Assembly (NCBI RefSeq): GCF_004123845.1
Contig: NZ_NBDP01000053.1
Coordinates: 186,001 to 250,000 of the forward strand
Source: Allobosea sp. Tri-44
GTDB lineage: Bacteria; Pseudomonadota; Alphaproteobacteria; Rhizobiales; Beijerinckiaceae
Direction of reading: 5' to 3'
Length of the DNA: 64,000 nt
The translations under genes and the position numbers were made by a program. The notes beneath the pieces were generated by a model that saw only the letters and a program-made list of their open reading frames with translations, was not told where the DNA came from and ran no database searches. Each line of letters starts with the position of its first letter. Position 1 is the first letter of the stretch. This document shows positions 1-8,229 of the stretch, piece by piece.

Positions 1-57
1 TTCCGCGATCGGGGCGACCCGGAATATGAGGCTGCTGCGCTTCGTCGTCATACCCAT
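1..57 (-). CDS. Possible 5' end of a gene leaving the window (partial)
   Basis: An open minus-strand frame starts with ATG at 57 (a second in-frame ATG lies at 51) and runs off the left edge without a stop, reading MGMTTKRSSLIFRVAPIAE. Only 19 codons are visible, so no function can be proposed. No clear ribosome binding site precedes either ATG. A TTGACA hexamer lies upstream, but no convincing -10 follows it. It would be the next gene downstream of the minus-strand cluster ending at 164, separated from it by a terminator hairpin. It could be a chance open frame. Confidence 0.3.
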   Translation of the reverse strand, partial: MGMTTKRSSLIFRVAPIAE

Positions 58-112
58 AGACTTGGGGGCTGGGGCCTTGCTGTCAAGGCTGGCCGGAGCT
101 TTGGCCCAACGC

Positions 113-138
113 AAAAGGGCCGGCGCGAGCCGGCCCTT
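113..138 (-). terminator. Intrinsic terminator of the aminotransferase cluster
   Basis: A perfect 10-bp stem (115-124 paired with 129-138) closes a 4-nt loop. Read on the minus strand, the stem is followed by TTTT, so it terminates transcripts coming from the aminotransferase gene that ends at 164. Confidence 0.75.
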
Positions 139-163
139 GAGCAAGTGAGGTAATCAACCGGGC

Positions 164-1612
164 TCAGCCCTTCGCTACTGCGACCTTGCGCAGATAATCG
201 GTGACGATGCGGGTGATGCCGCGGCAGAGCAAATCGTCGAGCGCGTCGATGAACTGATCGCACTGCTCGCGGGTGATGATCAGCGGCGGCTCGAGCCGGA
301 TGACGTTGCGGTTGTACTCGGTGAAGGCGACGAGCACGTCGTAATCCTTGAGCAGGAGCGCGCCGATGAAGCCGCAGAGCGAGCCCTTCAGCTTGTCGTC
401 GAGCAGCGCGACCATGTGCTTCACGCCGAAGGGCATGGTCTCGCTGATATCCTGGAACTCGACGCCGATCATCAGGCCGCGGCCGCGGATCTCCTTGAGC
501 AGCGTCGGATGCTTGGCGCGCAAGCCGTTCAGGCGCTCGATCAGATAGTCGCCCTGGCGCCTGGCATTGCCCATCAAGTCCTCGTCATAGAGGACGTTGA
601 GGGCCTCGATGGCCGAGACGCAGGCTTCGCCCATGCCGCCGAAGGTGGCCTGGGCATGGATCAGCGCCGTCTTCGGCTTGCCATAGGCCTTCATGTAGAG
701 CTCGCGGCGGGCGATCATCGCGCCCATCGCAGCCTTGGAGCCGCCGAGCGCCTTGGCGAGGGCGGTGACGTCGGGGACGACGCCGTCGCGCTCGAAGGCG
801 AAGAACTGGCCGGTGCGGCCGAGCCCGCACTGCACTTCGTCGGCGATCCAGAGCACGCCGTGCTTGTCGCAGAGCGCGCGCAGTTGCCGCCAGAAGCCGT
901 CAGGTGCCTCTACGATGCCGCCGCCGCCCTGGATCGTCTCCATCACGACGATGCCGATGCTGGGGTCGCTCTCAAGCGCCTGGCGCACGGCCTCGATGTC
1001 ACCGAATGGTACTTTGACCCGGTTCTCGACCAGCTTGAACTGCGACTGGTAGAGCGTGGAATCGGTGACCGAAAGCACGCCCTTGGTCTTGCCGTGGAAG
1101 GAGTTGGCGGCGTGCAGGATCTTGGACTTGGCCGGTCCCTGCACCTGCTCGGCGACCTTCAGCGCGGCCTCCATCGCCTCCGACCCGGTCGAGCCCAGGA
1201 AGACCATGTCGAGATCGCCGGGCGCGATGGTGGCGAGGTTCTTCGCCAGGGCCGAGGCGTATTGCGACATGAACGCCATGCAGATCTCATGGCGGTTCTC
1301 GTCCTGAAACTTCTTCCGGGCGGCGACTATGCGCGGATGGTTGTGGCCGAAGGCGACCGAGCAGAAGCCGCCGAAGAAGTCGAGGATCTTGCGCCCGTCC
1401 CTGGTGATGTAGTGCATGCCTTCGGCGCGATCGACGAGGATCTTGTCGAAGCCGAGCAGCTTGAGGAAATGCACCTGGCCCGGATTGATATGGGCGGTGA
1501 AGAGTTCCTTGACCTGCTGGGCGTCGAGCTGCTTGGCGGCTTCGACGCTGATCAGTTGCGGGCGCACAGGCTGCTGAGCCGCTTCGTCCGTCTTGTAGGC
1601 GGGCATGCTCAT
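164..1612 (-). CDS. Class III pyridoxal-phosphate aminotransferase
   Basis: The 482-residue protein has the fold-type I class III aminotransferase pattern. A GSTGSEAME segment fits the PLP phosphate-binding loop. IADEVQCGLGRTG carries the Asp that contacts the PLP ring. A downstream ALAKALGG segment carries the likely Schiff-base lysine. Acetylornithine, ornithine, GABA and diamine aminotransferases share this family, so the substrate is not assigned. The start codon overlaps the stop of the upstream epimerase by four bases (ATGA), which points to one transcript and translational coupling. The epimerase and SMR-like transporter neighbours suggest a small pathway that makes and moves an amino-substituted compound; that is inference. 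Confidence 0.85.
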   Translation of the reverse strand: MSMPAYKTDEAAQQPVRPQLISVEAAKQLDAQQVKELFTAHINPGQVHFLKLLGFDKILVDRAEGMHYITRDGRKILDFFGGFCSVAFGHNHPRIVAARKKFQDENRHEICMAFMSQYASALAKNLATIAPGDLDMVFLGSTGSEAMEAALKVAEQVQGPAKSKILHAANSFHGKTKGVLSVTDSTLYQSQFKLVENRVKVPFGDIEAVRQALESDPSIGIVVMETIQGGGGIVEAPDGFWRQLRALCDKHGVLWIADEVQCGLGRTGQFFAFERDGVVPDVTALAKALGGSKAAMGAMIARRELYMKAYGKPKTALIHAQATFGGMGEACVSAIEALNVLYDEDLMGNARRQGDYLIERLNGLRAKHPTLLKEIRGRGLMIGVEFQDISETMPFGVKHMVALLDDKLKGSLCGFIGALLLKDYDVLVAFTEYNRNVIRLEPPLIITREQCDQFIDALDDLLCRGITRIVTDYLRKVAVAKG

Positions 1613-2601
1613 GCGGCCTTCCTCCTCTGTCCGTCCCTGGCCTTGCGGTATTCGGTATAGGCCGCCATCAGCATGTCCTCGTCGCGATGTTGCGGCGTCC
1701 AGCCGAGCTCGCGCTTGGCCTTCGACGTATCGAGAATGCAGATCTCGTCGGCGATCATGTATTGCTCGGGGTCCATGATCGGCAGGTTGATCGCATCGAG
1801 ACCGTTCAGCGTCAGCTTGACCAGCGAGGCCGGCGTCGGCAGCAGGATCGACTTCGAGCCGGCATGGCGGATCAGGTCGCCGAGCAGCTTCCTGACCGGC
1901 GGCGGATCGTCCGAGCCGAGATTATAGGCACTGTTCGGGAAATCGGCCTTCCAGGCGGCAATGCAGGCGCTGGCGCAATCGAAGACCGAGATGAACTGGT
2001 AGGGGTTGTTCCCTGAGCCGATCATCGGCACCGGCAAATTGAGATCGATCAGCCGGAAGAGCTTGACCAGGATGCCGAGCCGCCCTGGCCCGATGATCAG
2101 GCGCGGCCGGAAGATCGGGATGCGGAAGCCCTTGTCGCGATAGCTTTGGCAGAGCGTCTCGGTCGCGAGCTTGCTCTCGCCATATTCGCCGAGCGGCTTG
2201 GCCGGATGCGTCTCGTCCTGCGGGACAGTGATCGAATGGCCGTAGATCATGTCGGTGGTGAAGTGGACGAGCCGGGTGGCGCCGTTCTTCTCCATCCAGG
2301 TGAGGATGTTCTGCGTGCCGTGGTAGTTCACCGGCCAGAAGAAATCGTGGCGCTCCTTCCGCGTCACGATCGGCGACAGCATCTTGGCCGAGAGATTGTA
2401 GACGAGATCATCAGGCGTCAGTGCGATTGCCTCGACGCTCGCCGGATCGGTGACGTCGGCGCGCTGGAACGGCACCGTGGCATAGTGCGGATGGGCGCTC
2501 TGCTGGATGTCACAGACGAGGACATCCTCGCCCATGGCTGCGAGATCCGCTGCAAGGCGCGAGCCGACGAAGCCGTCGCCGCCGATGATGATGTGCTTCA
2601 T
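1609..2601 (-). CDS. NAD-dependent epimerase/dehydratase family protein (extended SDR)
   Basis: The 330-residue protein begins with IIIGGDGFVGSRLA, the glycine-rich NAD-binding motif of extended short-chain dehydrogenases. A YGESK segment near residue 147 supplies the catalytic Tyr-x-x-x-Lys. The family includes sugar-nucleotide epimerases and 3-beta-hydroxysteroid-type dehydrogenases, so the substrate is unknown. The ATG lies three bases after the TGA of the 36-codon ORF upstream (TGATCCATG) and has no recognisable Shine-Dalgarno sequence, so its translation is probably coupled to that ORF. Downstream it overlaps the aminotransferase by four bases. Confidence 0.85.
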   Translation of the reverse strand: MKHIIIGGDGFVGSRLAADLAAMGEDVLVCDIQQSAHPHYATVPFQRADVTDPASVEAIALTPDDLVYNLSAKMLSPIVTRKERHDFFWPVNYHGTQNILTWMEKNGATRLVHFTTDMIYGHSITVPQDETHPAKPLGEYGESKLATETLCQSYRDKGFRIPIFRPRLIIGPGRLGILVKLFRLIDLNLPVPMIGSGNNPYQFISVFDCASACIAAWKADFPNSAYNLGSDDPPPVRKLLGDLIRHAGSKSILLPTPASLVKLTLNGLDAINLPIMDPEQYMIADEICILDTSKAKRELGWTPQHRDEDMLMAAYTEYRKARDGQRRKAA

Positions 2602-2604
2602 GGA

Positions 2605-2715
2605 TCAGCGTCGCTGGCCGGGGCGGCGCGCCGGGACCGGGATCGGCTTCAGCTGGGGCTGCGCCGGAGCGAAGAGGGCGCCGAGACGGAGAATGAAGCG
2701 GGCGAACAGGTCCAT
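2605..2715 (-). CDS. Small 36-residue protein between transporter and epimerase genes
   Basis: An ATG-to-TGA frame of 37 codons fills the gap between the transporter stop (2724) and the epimerase start (2601). It begins MDLFARFILRLGALFA, a short amphipathic or hydrophobic N-terminal half, and ends in a basic Pro/Arg-rich tail. A GAGGGA-like ribosome binding site precedes the ATG at normal spacing. Its stop sits three bases before the epimerase ATG, which lacks its own site. These facts support translation as a leader or a small membrane-associated subunit. I do not recognise the family. Confidence 0.5.
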   Translation of the reverse strand: MDLFARFILRLGALFAPAQPQLKPIPVPARRPGQRR

Positions 2716-2723
2716 GACGTCCC

Positions 2724-3092
2724 TCAGCTCTGTGCGATGAAAATGGTGCCCAGGACGATGAAGCCGATGCCGGCGATGCGCGCCGGGCTCAGATCTTCCT
2801 GGAAGACGAAGTAGGCGTAGACCGCGACCACGACGTAGGCGAGGCTCAAGAACGGGTAGGCGTAGCTGATCTGAACCTTCGATAGCACGATCAGATGCGA
2901 GGCCATGCTGACCACGAAGGTGCACAATCCGGCGAAGACGAAGGGGTTGAAGACGACACGGAAGACGGTGGGAATCAGTCCGTCATTGCCGACGTCGAGC
3001 GCCCCGACTCCGCCCATGCCGCGCTTCAGCATCAGTTGCGCCGCTGCGTTGGTCAGCACCGTGAACAGGATCAACGGCAGGTAGGCGTTCAT
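2724..3092 (-). CDS. Small multidrug-resistance/EamA-like membrane transporter
   Basis: The 122-residue protein is almost entirely hydrophobic, with four predicted membrane helices. The first contains ANAAAQLMLKRG and the last IAGIGFIVLGTIFIAQS, the half-size EamA/SMR architecture seen in the ArnE/ArnF undecaprenyl-linked sugar flippases and in EmrE. It is the first gene of the minus-strand cluster that continues into a small ORF, an epimerase and an aminotransferase. It may export or flip the product of those enzymes. Half-size members normally work as dimers. The substrate is unknown. Confidence 0.75.
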   Translation of the reverse strand: MNAYLPLILFTVLTNAAAQLMLKRGMGGVGALDVGNDGLIPTVFRVVFNPFVFAGLCTFVVSMASHLIVLSKVQISYAYPFLSLAYVVVAVYAYFVFQEDLSPARIAGIGFIVLGTIFIAQS

Positions 3093-3335
3093 CGGCGCTG
3101 GAGTTCCGCGTGGCAGATGCAGCCTTGGATTGCGCGGAAACTACTTCAAATGCCTTACGCTACAGAAGGTTATCGCCCTGTAACCTTAAGAGTGTCCTGC
3201 GCCGAACGATGAAACCCGCAGGAGATGCGCGCGTCTGGGCGAGCGGGAGGCGGTGCTCACGGATAACGCGGCGATTGAACCATGTCGCCGGCTCGCTTAT
3301 GGCTAATGAATCGTTAACCGAGAGTGCCCTCCGAT

Positions 3336-4277
3336 ATGGCCAGTCTGTTCCGGCTCGTGCCCGATATGCGCGCCGAACTGCTGCAGGTGAATTCCTGGGC
3401 GCGGCCGCATCAGGCCGGCTTTGCCGCTGCGCAGCGTGCGGCGCGCTACGGCGCGGCCGGGCCGGAGGCCTCCGCCTTCATGGCAGCCAGGCGCGAGGCG
3501 ACGCTGGCGCGGCTCGGCGAGGGGGCTGCAAGCTGGAACGGCTGGGCCGGAGAGATGGCGCGGCTGCGCGGCCGGATCGGTGCTGACGGGCCGCTCCTTT
3601 CACTCTGGCGCCTGCTCGCCGATGTCGAGCTGGTCGACGAGATCTTCGAGGGCGAGTTCAACGTCGCCGGCATCATCTTCCCGGCAGCCGCCCGTTTCGC
3701 CGGCAGCGCCTTCTGCGGCGACGCCTGGTTTTCCGAGGCGCATTTCCACGGCCCGGCCAGCTTCCGCGATGCAAGCTTCCGTAGCGACGCTTTCTTCGAC
3801 CGGGCGCACTTTGCCGGAGATGCCGATTTCGGAGCGGCGACCCTCCATGGCACCGCCGAGTTCCGCGACATGCGCTGCGAGGGCACGGCCTGCTTCGTCG
3901 AGGCGGAGTTCGCCAGTGACGCCTGGTTCCGTGGCTCGCGCTTTGACGGCGTGACGCAGTTCCGCGGCGTGCGCCATGCCGGCGAGGCCGGCTTCGGCGA
4001 ATGCCGCTTTGCCGCTGCCGCCGATTTCGGCGAGGTCGAGTTCGCCGGCAATGCCGGTTTCGAGGAAGCCCGTTTCGGGCAGCTGGTGACGTTCGCCGGC
4101 GCGCGCTTCGACCGCGGCGCCTGGTTCAGCAACGCCGCCTTCGACGGCCGCTCGAATTTCGAGCGTGCCCGCTTCCGCGGCCGCCGGCACTTCGAGGGGA
4201 TTTCGCTGGCGACCCAGGTCTCCCCGGTCGCGCAGCAGATCGCGGCGCTGGAGCGCCTGCAATTCGGCCGGCGCTGA
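3336..4277 (+). CDS. Pentapeptide-repeat protein
   Basis: From about residue 110 to 285 the protein is a run of repeats of the form A-x-F-x-x-A/G-x-F, such as FAGSAFCGDAWFSEAHF, with Phe at regular spacing. This is the signature of a right-handed quadrilateral beta-helix of the pentapeptide-repeat superfamily. The first 100 residues are helical and not repetitive. There is no signal peptide, so it is probably cytoplasmic. I chose ATG 3336, which follows GAGAG, over an in-frame GTG at 3324. Some relatives mimic DNA and protect gyrase (Qnr, MfpA), but most have no known role and nothing here fixes one. Confidence 0.8.
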   Translation: MASLFRLVPDMRAELLQVNSWARPHQAGFAAAQRAARYGAAGPEASAFMAARREATLARLGEGAASWNGWAGEMARLRGRIGADGPLLSLWRLLADVELVDEIFEGEFNVAGIIFPAAARFAGSAFCGDAWFSEAHFHGPASFRDASFRSDAFFDRAHFAGDADFGAATLHGTAEFRDMRCEGTACFVEAEFASDAWFRGSRFDGVTQFRGVRHAGEAGFGECRFAAAADFGEVEFAGNAGFEEARFGQLVTFAGARFDRGAWFSNAAFDGRSNFERARFRGRRHFEGISLATQVSPVAQQIAALERLQFGRR

Positions 4278-4378
4278 CCGAGCGGTCGCCGCTTCATCGC
4301 CCCGGCCGCTTCTGGCCCGCGCCTTGCTATCTCTTCCTCTGACGACTGCCATGAGCGGTTACGGTCAGCGAGGACGAG

Positions 4379-4867
4379 ATGAAGCGCGAAGAGCTCACCG
4401 AGAAGATTCTCGACATCAAGCGCGAGAAAGGTTGGAGCTGGAAACATATCACCGACGAGATCGGCGGCATGTCGGAGGTGTTGGTGATCGGCGCCCTGCT
4501 CGGCCAGATGAAGCTGGTGAAGCCGCTCGCCGAGAAGGCGGCGACGCTGTTCGGCCTGTCGGAGACCGAGAAGCGCATGCTCAACGAGGTGCCCTATCGC
4601 GGCACCGGTACGCCGATGCCGCCGACCGATCCGCTGATCTATCGTTTCTACGAGATGGTGATGGTCAACGGCCCCGCCTGGAAGGCGCTGATCGAGGAGG
4701 AGTTCGGCGACGGCATCATGTCGGCGATCGACTTCAACATCGCCTTCGAGCGCGAGCCGAACCCCAAAGGCGACCGGGTCAGGATCGCCATGTCCGGCAA
4801 GTTCCTGCCGTACAAATATTACGGCAACGAGCAGGGCATCCCGGACTACGGCTTCAAGGAAGAGTGA
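4379..4867 (+). CDS. cynS: Cyanate hydratase (cyanase)
   Basis: The 162-residue protein matches cyanase over its full length. The enzyme converts cyanate and bicarbonate to ammonia and carbon dioxide through carbamate. The catalytic residues known from E. coli (Arg96, Glu99, Ser122) correspond to Arg89 and Glu92 in YRFYEMV and Ser115 in GDGIMSAIDF. The N-terminal half is the helical, HTH-like domain typical of the family, and the C-terminus ends with the usual KYLP-like dimerisation segment (KFLPYKYYG). It stands alone, with no CynR or carbonic anhydrase gene beside it. It converges on the glutathione S-transferase gene with a six-base gap. Confidence 0.95.
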   Translation: MKREELTEKILDIKREKGWSWKHITDEIGGMSEVLVIGALLGQMKLVKPLAEKAATLFGLSETEKRMLNEVPYRGTGTPMPPTDPLIYRFYEMVMVNGPAWKALIEEEFGDGIMSAIDFNIAFEREPNPKGDRVRIAMSGKFLPYKYYGNEQGIPDYGFKEE

Positions 4868-4873
4868 ACCAGC

Positions 4874-5491
4874 TTACGGCACCTGGCCGGGCTCGAGCGT
4901 GCCGTCCTTCTGCAGGGTCCGCTGCAGCCCCGGCCGCTCCATCATCCGGCCCATATAGGCCTCGAACACGGGCAGGCGCGGCAGCACGCCGACGATGTTC
5001 ATGCCGAAATGGATGCCGGCGCCGAGCTGGGTGTCGGCGGCCGTGAAGCGCTCGCCGGCAGCGTAAGGGTGCTCGCCGAGCTTCTTCGCGAGATTGGCGA
5101 CCGTGTCGGCATGCGAGCCGAAGGAGAAGCCGCGTGCCTCGTATTTGAACTTGTGGACGGAGGTGGCGATGATCGGGTCGAGCACGGCGTCGGTATAGAC
5201 CAGCGAGGTCAGGAAGGTCGGGCGGTCGGCATCGCCGACGGCCGGCGCCAGCCCTGCTTCTGGAAACTGCTCGGTGAGATAGAGGCAGATCGCGGCGCGC
5301 TCGGTGACGGTGGTGCCGTCATGGACGATCGCCGGAACCTTCTTGTGCGGCTGGATGGCGCGATAGCTTTCCGGCGGACCGTCCTCGGCACGGATGTCGA
5401 CGAGCTTCATCTCATAGGGCTGGCCGAGCTCCTCGAGCAGCCAGAGGATCGAGAAGGAGCGCGATTGCGGCGCGTGATAGAAGGTCAGCAT
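4874..5491 (-). CDS. Glutathione S-transferase family protein
   Basis: The 205-residue protein starts with a thioredoxin-fold N-terminal domain (MLTFYHAPQSRSFSILWLLEEL). The Ser-Arg-Ser after the first strand fits the glutathione-activating position, and VPAIVHDGTTVTERAAICLYL carries the cis-proline and the Glu-Ser/Arg-like glutathione-binding segment. An all-helical C-terminal domain follows. Length and layout are typical of cytosolic bacterial GSTs, which conjugate or reduce electrophiles with glutathione. The substrate is not predictable. It converges on cynS. Confidence 0.9.
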   Translation of the reverse strand: MLTFYHAPQSRSFSILWLLEELGQPYEMKLVDIRAEDGPPESYRAIQPHKKVPAIVHDGTTVTERAAICLYLTEQFPEAGLAPAVGDADRPTFLTSLVYTDAVLDPIIATSVHKFKYEARGFSFGSHADTVANLAKKLGEHPYAAGERFTAADTQLGAGIHFGMNIVGVLPRLPVFEAYMGRMMERPGLQRTLQKDGTLEPGQVP

Positions 5492-5644
5492 GACGGTGTC
5501 CCTTTTGGCGTTTCCCCGAGCGATGGCCGAGGCTGATAGGGGCGTTCTATGTCAGTAGTTGTCAGGAGTGTTCCGAGCCTGCCAGGCCGTCTGGACGAAA
5601 CGCGAGTCAGTGCGGATTGCTCCACGCAATCCGGGTCGCCCGGG

Positions 5645-6280
5645 TCAATTCTTGCGCGCCACGATAAAGGGGCGGCTGTCCTTGCCCTTGCTCGCATGGC
5701 GTTCCGTGCCCAGGACCTCGAAGCCCGCAGAGGTGATGAGGCCGCTCAATTCCTGCGCGCTGAAGACGCCGGCATAGGGCGCCTTGCCGATCATCTGCAT
5801 CAGCGGCAGGGCAACCCGGATCAGCGGGTTCATGTTGCCGAGGCAAGGCGTCTTGGAAATGAACACACCGCCGGGTGTGAGCAAGGCATGGATGCTCCGC
5901 AGCGTGCCGGCGAGGTCGCGGACCAGATGGAGATAGCTGAAGCCGAGGATCGCATCGAACCGCACGGACTCCGAGGCGAGCGCCTCGGCGGTCGCGGTGC
6001 GGAAGGCGAGGCCGGGGATCGGGCTCGCGGCGAGCTTCTCCTCGGCGATGGCGATCATGCCGGCCGAGAGATCTGCTGCGAGATAGTTTTCGACCCCGGC
6101 TGCGAGCCGCAGCGCCGTCGTCCCGGTTCCGCAGCCGAGTTCGAGCACGCTGTCGTTCGGCTTCAACAGGGCACGGGTCCGCTCCAGCGTGCGCTCATAT
6201 CCGGCCTGATCCGAGATCCGCGATCTGGCGTAGCTCTTCGAGGACCGGTCCCAGAAGCGGGCATCGTTCGTGGTGCTCAT
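5645..6280 (-). CDS. Class I SAM-dependent methyltransferase
   Basis: The protein has a VLELGCGTGTTALRLA motif (the glycine-rich SAM-binding loop), then LAADLS for the acidic residue that binds the ribose, and a C-terminal TPGGVFISKT strand, the standard Rossmann methyltransferase layout. I place the start at ATG 6280 (MSTTNDARFW), which follows GGGAGA at good spacing and gives 211 residues. A longer frame back to 6379 would add 33 residues unlike the family. The substrate is unknown. It is divergent from the zinc-box operon, and about 200 bp lie between the two starts. Confidence 0.85.
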   Translation of the reverse strand: MSTTNDARFWDRSSKSYARSRISDQAGYERTLERTRALLKPNDSVLELGCGTGTTALRLAAGVENYLAADLSAGMIAIAEEKLAASPIPGLAFRTATAEALASESVRFDAILGFSYLHLVRDLAGTLRSIHALLTPGGVFISKTPCLGNMNPLIRVALPLMQMIGKAPYAGVFSAQELSGLITSAGFEVLGTERHASKGKDSRPFIVARKN

Positions 6281-6367
6281 GCATCGTCTCCCATCGCGAT
6301 GCGGACTTAGCACGGGCCCTGCAACAGTTCGTTGCCCACCGCAGGGACGGTAGGTCCGAAATCCAAG

Positions 6368-6425
6368 TTCACCGGTCACAATAAGTAGTGTTATAACATA
6401 ACATTACTGTCGCGAGCGCAGTAAT
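6368..6425 (+). promoter_or_regulatory. Zur-like operator overlapping a predicted promoter
   Basis: TGTTATAACATAACA at 6389-6403 is a perfect 6-3-6 inverted repeat. It extends to a near-perfect 25-bp palindrome (6384-6408) with one mismatched pair. It closely resembles the core of the proteobacterial Zur consensus (TGTTATANTATAACA). A plausible promoter (TTCACC at 6368, TATAAC at 6392, 18-bp spacer) would have its -10 inside the palindrome, the arrangement expected for repression. A second inverted repeat, ATTACTG (6403-6409) and CAGTAAT (6419-6425), abuts it. The site lies about 90 bp before the alkaline phosphatase start. The identity of the regulator is inference. Confidence 0.65.
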
Positions 6426-6489
6426 CATAGTGTCATCTCACGCTCCTAACGCTCCGGCGACCGAGCTTTCCCATGGGGCGGAGAAGATC

Positions 6490-8229
6490 ATGCAAAAGCG
6501 AACTTGGCTTATGGCGGCGGCGATGCTCGCCAGCGTGGCGCCGGCGACGGCGCAGACCATCTATCCGCTGACCCGCGCCGAGATTCTCGAAGGCTCGCGC
6601 TTCGACTTCAAGGTCGAATTCCCCAACGCGCCGACCTCGGCCGACGTCAAGGTCACGATCAACGGCAAGCCCGTCGCCGAGGCCTTCGGCCGCGAGGTCC
6701 AGTTCATCCAGAACGAGGAAGGCCAGAAGCATTCGGCGCTGTGGCTGCGCGGTGCGCAGCTGCCGGCCGGCCAGTACGTCGTCGAGGCGACACAGGGCAA
6801 CGAGAAGTCGACCGTCAATTGGACCGTCTACGCGACGCCGGAGCGCCGTGCCAAGAACGTCATCCTGTTCGTCGGTGACGGCATGTCGATCGCGCACCGT
6901 ACCGCGGCGCGTATCCTGTCGAAAGGCTGGCAGGAAGGTCTCTATGGCGGCGAGCTCGCCATTGACGACATGCCGAACATGGCGCTGATCTCGACCTCCG
7001 GCACCGACTCGATCGTCACCGACAGCGCCAACTCCGCCAGCGCCTACACCACCGGCCACAAATCCTGCGTCAACGCGCTCGGCATCTACTGCGCCAAGAA
7101 CGCGCTGACGCTCGACCATCCCAAGGTCGAGACCATCTCCGAGGTGATCAAGCGCAAGCGCGCTGGCATGGCGATCGGCGTCGTCACCAATTCCGAGATC
7201 GAGGATGCGACGCCGGCTGCGATGGTCGCCCATACCCGCCGCCGCTCGGACTTCAACGACATCGTCAAGATGTTCTTCGACGTGCAGCCCGACGTGATCA
7301 TGGGCGGCGGCTCGCCGAACTTCCTGCCGAAGTCGACCCCGGGCACCAAGCGCACCGACGACCTCGACTTCATCGCCAAGTTCAAGGAGGCGGGCTACGC
7401 GCTCGCCACCACCAAAACCGAGATGAACGCTGCTGTCGCCGGCGGCTCCAAGAAGCTGCTCGGCCTCTACAACACCTCGAACATCGACGGCGCCTTCGAT
7501 CTGCGCCTCGCCAAGAAGGGCTCGATCTCGAAGTTCCCGGATCAGCCCGATGTGGTCGAGCAGACCAAGGCTGCGCTCGAGATGCTGAAGGGCGCGCAGG
7601 ACGGCTTCTTCCTGATGGTGGAATCGGCCCGCATCGACAAGTACAGCCACTCGCTCGACTGGGAGCGCGCGGTGTTCGACACGATCATGCTCGACAACGC
7701 GGTCAAGGCGGCCAAGGAATTCGCCGGCGATCGCAACGACACGCTGATCATCGTCGTGCCCGACCACGCCCATCCGATCTCGATCATCGGCACCTATGAC
7801 GACGATCGCCCGGGCCAGCTGCTGCGCGACAAGCTCGGCACCTACAACGAGTCGCTGCCGCCGAACTACGGCCCGCGCGATGCCGACGGCTACCCGACCA
7901 AGGTCGACACCTCGCGCCGTCTCGCCGTCGCCTTCGGCAGCTATCCCGACACCTGCGACACCGGCCGGCCCTATCTCGACGGCGAGCGTGTTCCGGCCGT
8001 GAAGGGCCCGGACGGCAAGACCAACATCGCCAACGAGAAGGACTGCACCTTGCCGCTCGCGACCCGCAAGCAGGGCAACCTGCCCTTCGAGGCCAACAGC
8101 GGCGTCCATGCGGCCGACGACGTGCTGCTGACCGCCATGGGCCCGGGCGCCGAGCGCTTCCGCGGTCACAAGCCGAACACCTTCGTCTTCCGGGTGATGG
8201 CGGAAGCGCTGTCCCTCGGCGGCAAGTGA
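6490..8229 (+). CDS. Alkaline phosphatase, secreted (PF00245-type)
   Basis: The protein has the alkaline phosphatase motifs in order. VGDGMS near residue 130 holds a metal-binding Asp. TDSANSAS near 178 holds the catalytic Ser (about 179) after Asp. VESARIDKYSHSLDW and VPDHAHP supply further metal ligands. The start is ATG 6490, preceded by GGAGAAG; it gives a clean signal peptide (MQKRTWLMAAAMLASVAPATAQ) for export to the periplasm. A short beta-rich domain lies between the signal and the catalytic domain. The family uses two zinc ions and usually a magnesium ion. It is the first gene of an operon whose four genes all overlap, behind a Zur-like operator. A classical phosphate (Pho) box was not evident. 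Confidence 0.92.
   Translation: MQKRTWLMAAAMLASVAPATAQTIYPLTRAEILEGSRFDFKVEFPNAPTSADVKVTINGKPVAEAFGREVQFIQNEEGQKHSALWLRGAQLPAGQYVVEATQGNEKSTVNWTVYATPERRAKNVILFVGDGMSIAHRTAARILSKGWQEGLYGGELAIDDMPNMALISTSGTDSIVTDSANSASAYTTGHKSCVNALGIYCAKNALTLDHPKVETISEVIKRKRAGMAIGVVTNSEIEDATPAAMVAHTRRRSDFNDIVKMFFDVQPDVIMGGGSPNFLPKSTPGTKRTDDLDFIAKFKEAGYALATTKTEMNAAVAGGSKKLLGLYNTSNIDGAFDLRLAKKGSISKFPDQPDVVEQTKAALEMLKGAQDGFFLMVESARIDKYSHSLDWERAVFDTIMLDNAVKAAKEFAGDRNDTLIIVVPDHAHPISIIGTYDDDRPGQLLRDKLGTYNESLPPNYGPRDADGYPTKVDTSRRLAVAFGSYPDTCDTGRPYLDGERVPAVKGPDGKTNIANEKDCTLPLATRKQGNLPFEANSGVHAADDVLLTAMGPGAERFRGHKPNTFVFRVMAEALSLGGK

Noticed and set aside
3446..4447. Long minus-strand open frames opposite the pentapeptide-repeat gene
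   Set aside because: The periodic Phe codons of the repeat protein create periodic antisense frames; they have no independent support.
6400..6440. A Pho box upstream of the alkaline phosphatase
   Set aside because: CTGTCGC and GTGTCAT segments occur but not as the 11-bp-spaced direct repeats of CTGTCAT expected for PhoB. The Zur-like palindrome is far stronger.
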